Shown here piece by piece: positions 6,231 through 8,848 of a DNA stretch of 8,848 nucleotides. Source of the DNA: an uncultured Gemella sp. (GTDB taxonomy: Bacteria; Bacillota; Bacilli; Staphylococcales; Gemellaceae); contig CAMYEU010000058.1 in NCBI GenBank assembly GCA_947254465.1, positions 1 to 8,848 on the forward strand. The letters are read 5' to 3'. The notes beneath the pieces were generated by a model. That model was not told the DNA's origin. It searched no databases and saw only the letters and a list, made by a program, of their open reading frames with translations. Every line of letters begins with the position of its first letter. Positions within the stretch are counted from its first letter, which is position 1. A program made the position numbers and the translations under genes.

Positions 6231-8805
6231 ATGAAGAATACATTTGTTTATAATAATCATGTAGAAGCGAAGAAAGTGCTTAGTACGCTTGAGAGTGAAT
6301 TAGAAATGTGCGATGAATTTATTTTTAGCGTGGCGTTTATTTCAGAAAGTGGTTTAACTAGTTTACTTCAGACTTTGAAGAATTTAGAAGAGAAAAACAT
6401 CCGTGGAAAAATTTTAACGACGAATTATTTATATTTTAATACTCCTAAAGTGTTAGAGAAATTGTCTAATTTTAAAAATATCTCTCTAAAAATTTATGAT
6501 TGTGTAGAAAATAAACATGGATTCCACACTAAAGGTTATTTATTTAGATACGGTGACTCATGGAAAGTATTGATGGGAAGTTCGAACTTAACGAGTGCAG
6601 CACTGACAATAAATAAAGAATGGAATACTTTTGTTGAGGGTGATAGGATTCTAGCTGATAATATCTTAGATGAGTTTAATAGTTTATGGGAGAAATCTAA
6701 GTCTTACTCTGAAATAAAAGATAAGTATGTTGAAGAATTTGCTAGTAATAAGATTGAGACTGTTACTAAGAAAATTATTTCCGAGGAAATTAAACCGAAT
6801 AAGATGCAAAGGAGTTTTATAGAAAATTTCGAAAAACTTCGTAATCAAGATAACAAGGGGCTTCTAATTTCTGCAACAGGAACTGGTAAGACATTTGCGG
6901 CTGCTTTTGCGATGAAGAGTATAGATGCTAAGAGATTGTTGTTTGTCGTACATAGAGAACAAATTGCTCGTCAGGCACTGGAGACATTTAAGATTATTTT
7001 TGGAACTAGCCGTAGTTATGGTCTTCTTACAGGTAAAGAGAAAAATATAGAAGCGGATTTTGTTTTTTCTACAGTTCAAACTATGTCTAAAGAAGATATT
7101 TTTAAGAGTTTTAATGATACTCATTTTGATGAAATTATAATAGATGAGGTACATAGGGCAGGAGCTGATAGTTATCTTAGATTGATGGATTATTTCAAAC
7201 CAGTATTTTATCTTGGTATGACAGCAAGTCCTGATAGAACGGATAGTTTTAATATTTATGAATTATTTAATAGCAATATTGTTTATGAAGTTCGCTTAAA
7301 AGAAGCGATGGAAAATTCATTATTATGTCCGTTTCATTATTTCGGGATTAGTGATCTAGAAGTTGATGGTAAGGTTATTGACGAACTGAGCGAGTTTTCA
7401 AATCTAGTGTCTAATGAACGTGTCGAGCATATTATAAGTAAAATCAATTATTATGGTTATTCAGGAGATAGGGTAAAGGGTCTAGTTTTCTGTTCATCGA
7501 AACAAGAAGCCAAGGTGCTTAGCGAGGAGTTCAATGCGCGTGGATATAAGACTACTAGCTTAACAGGTGAAGATAGTCAGGAACGACGCAAACAGGAGAT
7601 TGCTAAGTTAGTTGCGAATGATGGAGAACAGCTAGATTATATATTTACCGTAGACATTTTCAATGAAGGTGTAGATATTCCTGAGGTTAATCAGGTAATT
7701 ATGTTAAGACCTACTCAAAGTTCTATTATCTTTATTCAACAGTTAGGTCGTGGTTTGCGAAAATCTGCGAATAAGGACTTTGTCGTAATAATAGATTTTA
7801 TCGCGAATTACAAAAATAACTTTTTAATTCCTGTAGCTTTATCTGGAGATAATAGTTATGACAAAGATACCGTAAGGAAGTTTTTATCTCAAGGGACTAG
7901 GTATATTCCTGGGACGTCAACTATTCACTTTGATGAAATCTCTAAACAGAGAATTTATAGTGCGATAGACAATGTGAAGTTAAACACGTGGCTATTCGTT
8001 ACTGATGAGTATAATAAGCTTAAAAATAAACTAGGAAGAATACCTACGTATTTAGACTTTGAGGACTATGACGCTATAGATATTAGAAAGATTTTCGAAG
8101 TAGCTGGAAGTTATTATTCATTTTTATCTAAGAAGGAAAAACAGTTTGAATATAGCGGAAAGCTGACGAAGACAGCAGAGAATATGCTGAATTTTGTTTC
8201 TACTAATTTAATCTTAAGTAAAAAAATAGAAGAACTTGTAATTCTACGTTTGTTATTAGATGATAAGAAGCGTAATATCCTTGTAGCTTTTGAAGAAATT
8301 ATGTTGAAAGATTATAATAAGTTTATCGCAGATTATGAGCTAGATGTTAGTAGAAAGATACTTACTAATAATTTTGTAACTAGTAGTGTTACTAAGAAGA
8401 AGTTTCATGATTGTATATTCTTAGATGAGAATGTAGCTGAGATAAAAATGTCTAAGGAATTTGAAGAACAGTTACAATCAGAGATTTTTAGAGAATTATT
8501 ACTAGACTTGATAGACTATGGAATTTACAGATATAATAAATATTACAAAGATAATTTATACAAAGATACTAATTTTGTATTGTATGAGAAATATAGTTTC
8601 GAGGATATTTGTAAATTATTCTCGTGGGGAATTAACTACGTGCCGCTTGCTATAGGTGGTTATAAGTACGATGAAAGAACAAAGACTTTGCCGGTATTTA
8701 TTAACTACGATATTGATGAAAATTCATTTAACCGTGATTACACACATGGATTTTTACCGAATAATGGATTTACTTCGATGTCGAAGCCAAGAAGAAATTT
8801 AGAAT
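6231..8805 (+). CDS. PLD-like nuclease / SF2 helicase / DUF3427 protein, 3' end missing
   Basis: 858 codons are present with no stop, and the frame runs on into the adapter. Residues 1 to about 170 form a phospholipase-D-like (HKD) domain of the COG3886 type: HTK at 99-101 and GSSNLT at 116-121. It has one catalytic motif, so an active site would need a dimer. A superfamily 2 helicase core follows, with motif I ATGTGKT at 215-221, motif II DEVH at 305-308, motif III TASP at 331-334 and motif VI QLGRGLRK at 504-511. From about 515 on, the sequence (FIANYKNNFLIPVAL) matches the DUF3427 C-terminal region. The start is set by AAGGAGG (6219-6225), five bases before ATG. The gene is probably cotranscribed with folP. 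Proteins of this build are found in mobile and defence regions, but a role in phage or foreign DNA defence is inference. Roughly the last 100 residues may be missing. Confidence 0.9.
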
Positions 8806-8848
8806 CTGTCTCTTATACACATCTGACGCTGCCGACGATATGCAGTGT
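8806..8848. other. Nextera P5-side sequencing adapter (artefact)
   Basis: These bases are not genomic. Positions 8806-8824 are the reverse complement of the Tn5 mosaic end and 8825-8838 (GACGCTGCCGACGA) the reverse complement of the Nextera read-1 arm. Bases 8839-8846 (TATGCAGT) occupy the i5 index position and match, from memory, the reverse complement of index S506. GT at 8847-8848 starts the next adapter part. The helicase frame reads through it, giving a false tail beginning SVSYTHLTLPT. Confidence 0.98.

Noticed and set aside
6864..7154. Minus-strand ORF of 96 codons
   Set aside because: It is antisense to helicase motifs I-II and has a low-complexity, Lys/Cys/Ser-rich composition without a start signal.
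48..8805. CRISPR arrays, tRNA or rRNA genes, riboswitches
   Set aside because: I saw no regularly spaced repeats, tRNA-like sequences or rRNA signatures, and intergenic gaps are too short or already explained.

Overview
The genomic part of this window (about positions 48-8805) is very AT-rich, with tightly packed genes, Shine-Dalgarno sites of the AAGGAGG type, U-tract terminators and codon use rich in AGA, ATA and TTA. TGG codons encode Trp, so the standard bacterial code is in use. This suggests a low-GC Bacillota, perhaps a host-associated coccus of the Gemella/Peptoniphilus kind; the genus is a weak guess. Both ends of the window are not biological. Positions 1-47 and 8806-8848 are Illumina Nextera adapters with index bases, so the contig was assembled from untrimmed reads.

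Layout. (1) 48-2201 is an energy-coupling-factor (ECF) importer operon: the last 33 codons of a probable membrane S component, an EcfT-like transmembrane protein, and a fused double ABC ATPase. The genes overlap by 1 and 7 bases, so they are probably translationally coupled. (2) 2202-2453 holds an AUG-stop mini-ORF, a doubtful 35-codon ORF that may be a frameshifted remnant, and a rho-independent terminator. (3) 2454-~3498 is the 3' part of an ISL3-family insertion sequence on the minus strand. One terminal repeat is present. The transposase has an in-frame TGA and lacks its N-terminus. (4) At about 3496-3501 the transposase reading stops and, on the opposite strand, the reading of a type I restriction subunit (HsdR) begins mid-protein. 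This is a seam between two broken genes: either an illegitimate recombination or a chimeric assembly. (5) 3499-5256 is the C-terminal 585 codons of hsdR, closed by a strong terminator. (6) 5362-8805 looks like a two-gene transcription unit: an extended -10 promoter, folP (dihydropteroate synthase), then, 20 bases later, a large phospholipase-D-like nuclease / superfamily 2 helicase / DUF3427 protein cut off by the contig end.

How the genes work together: the ECF genes would form one importer of unknown substrate. The hsdR remnant and the nuclease-helicase look like pieces of a defence or accessory region, with the folate gene folP placed between them. I did not find a clearly undescribed system. 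The most notable points are the adapter ends, the IS/hsdR seam, and the folP-helicase pairing.
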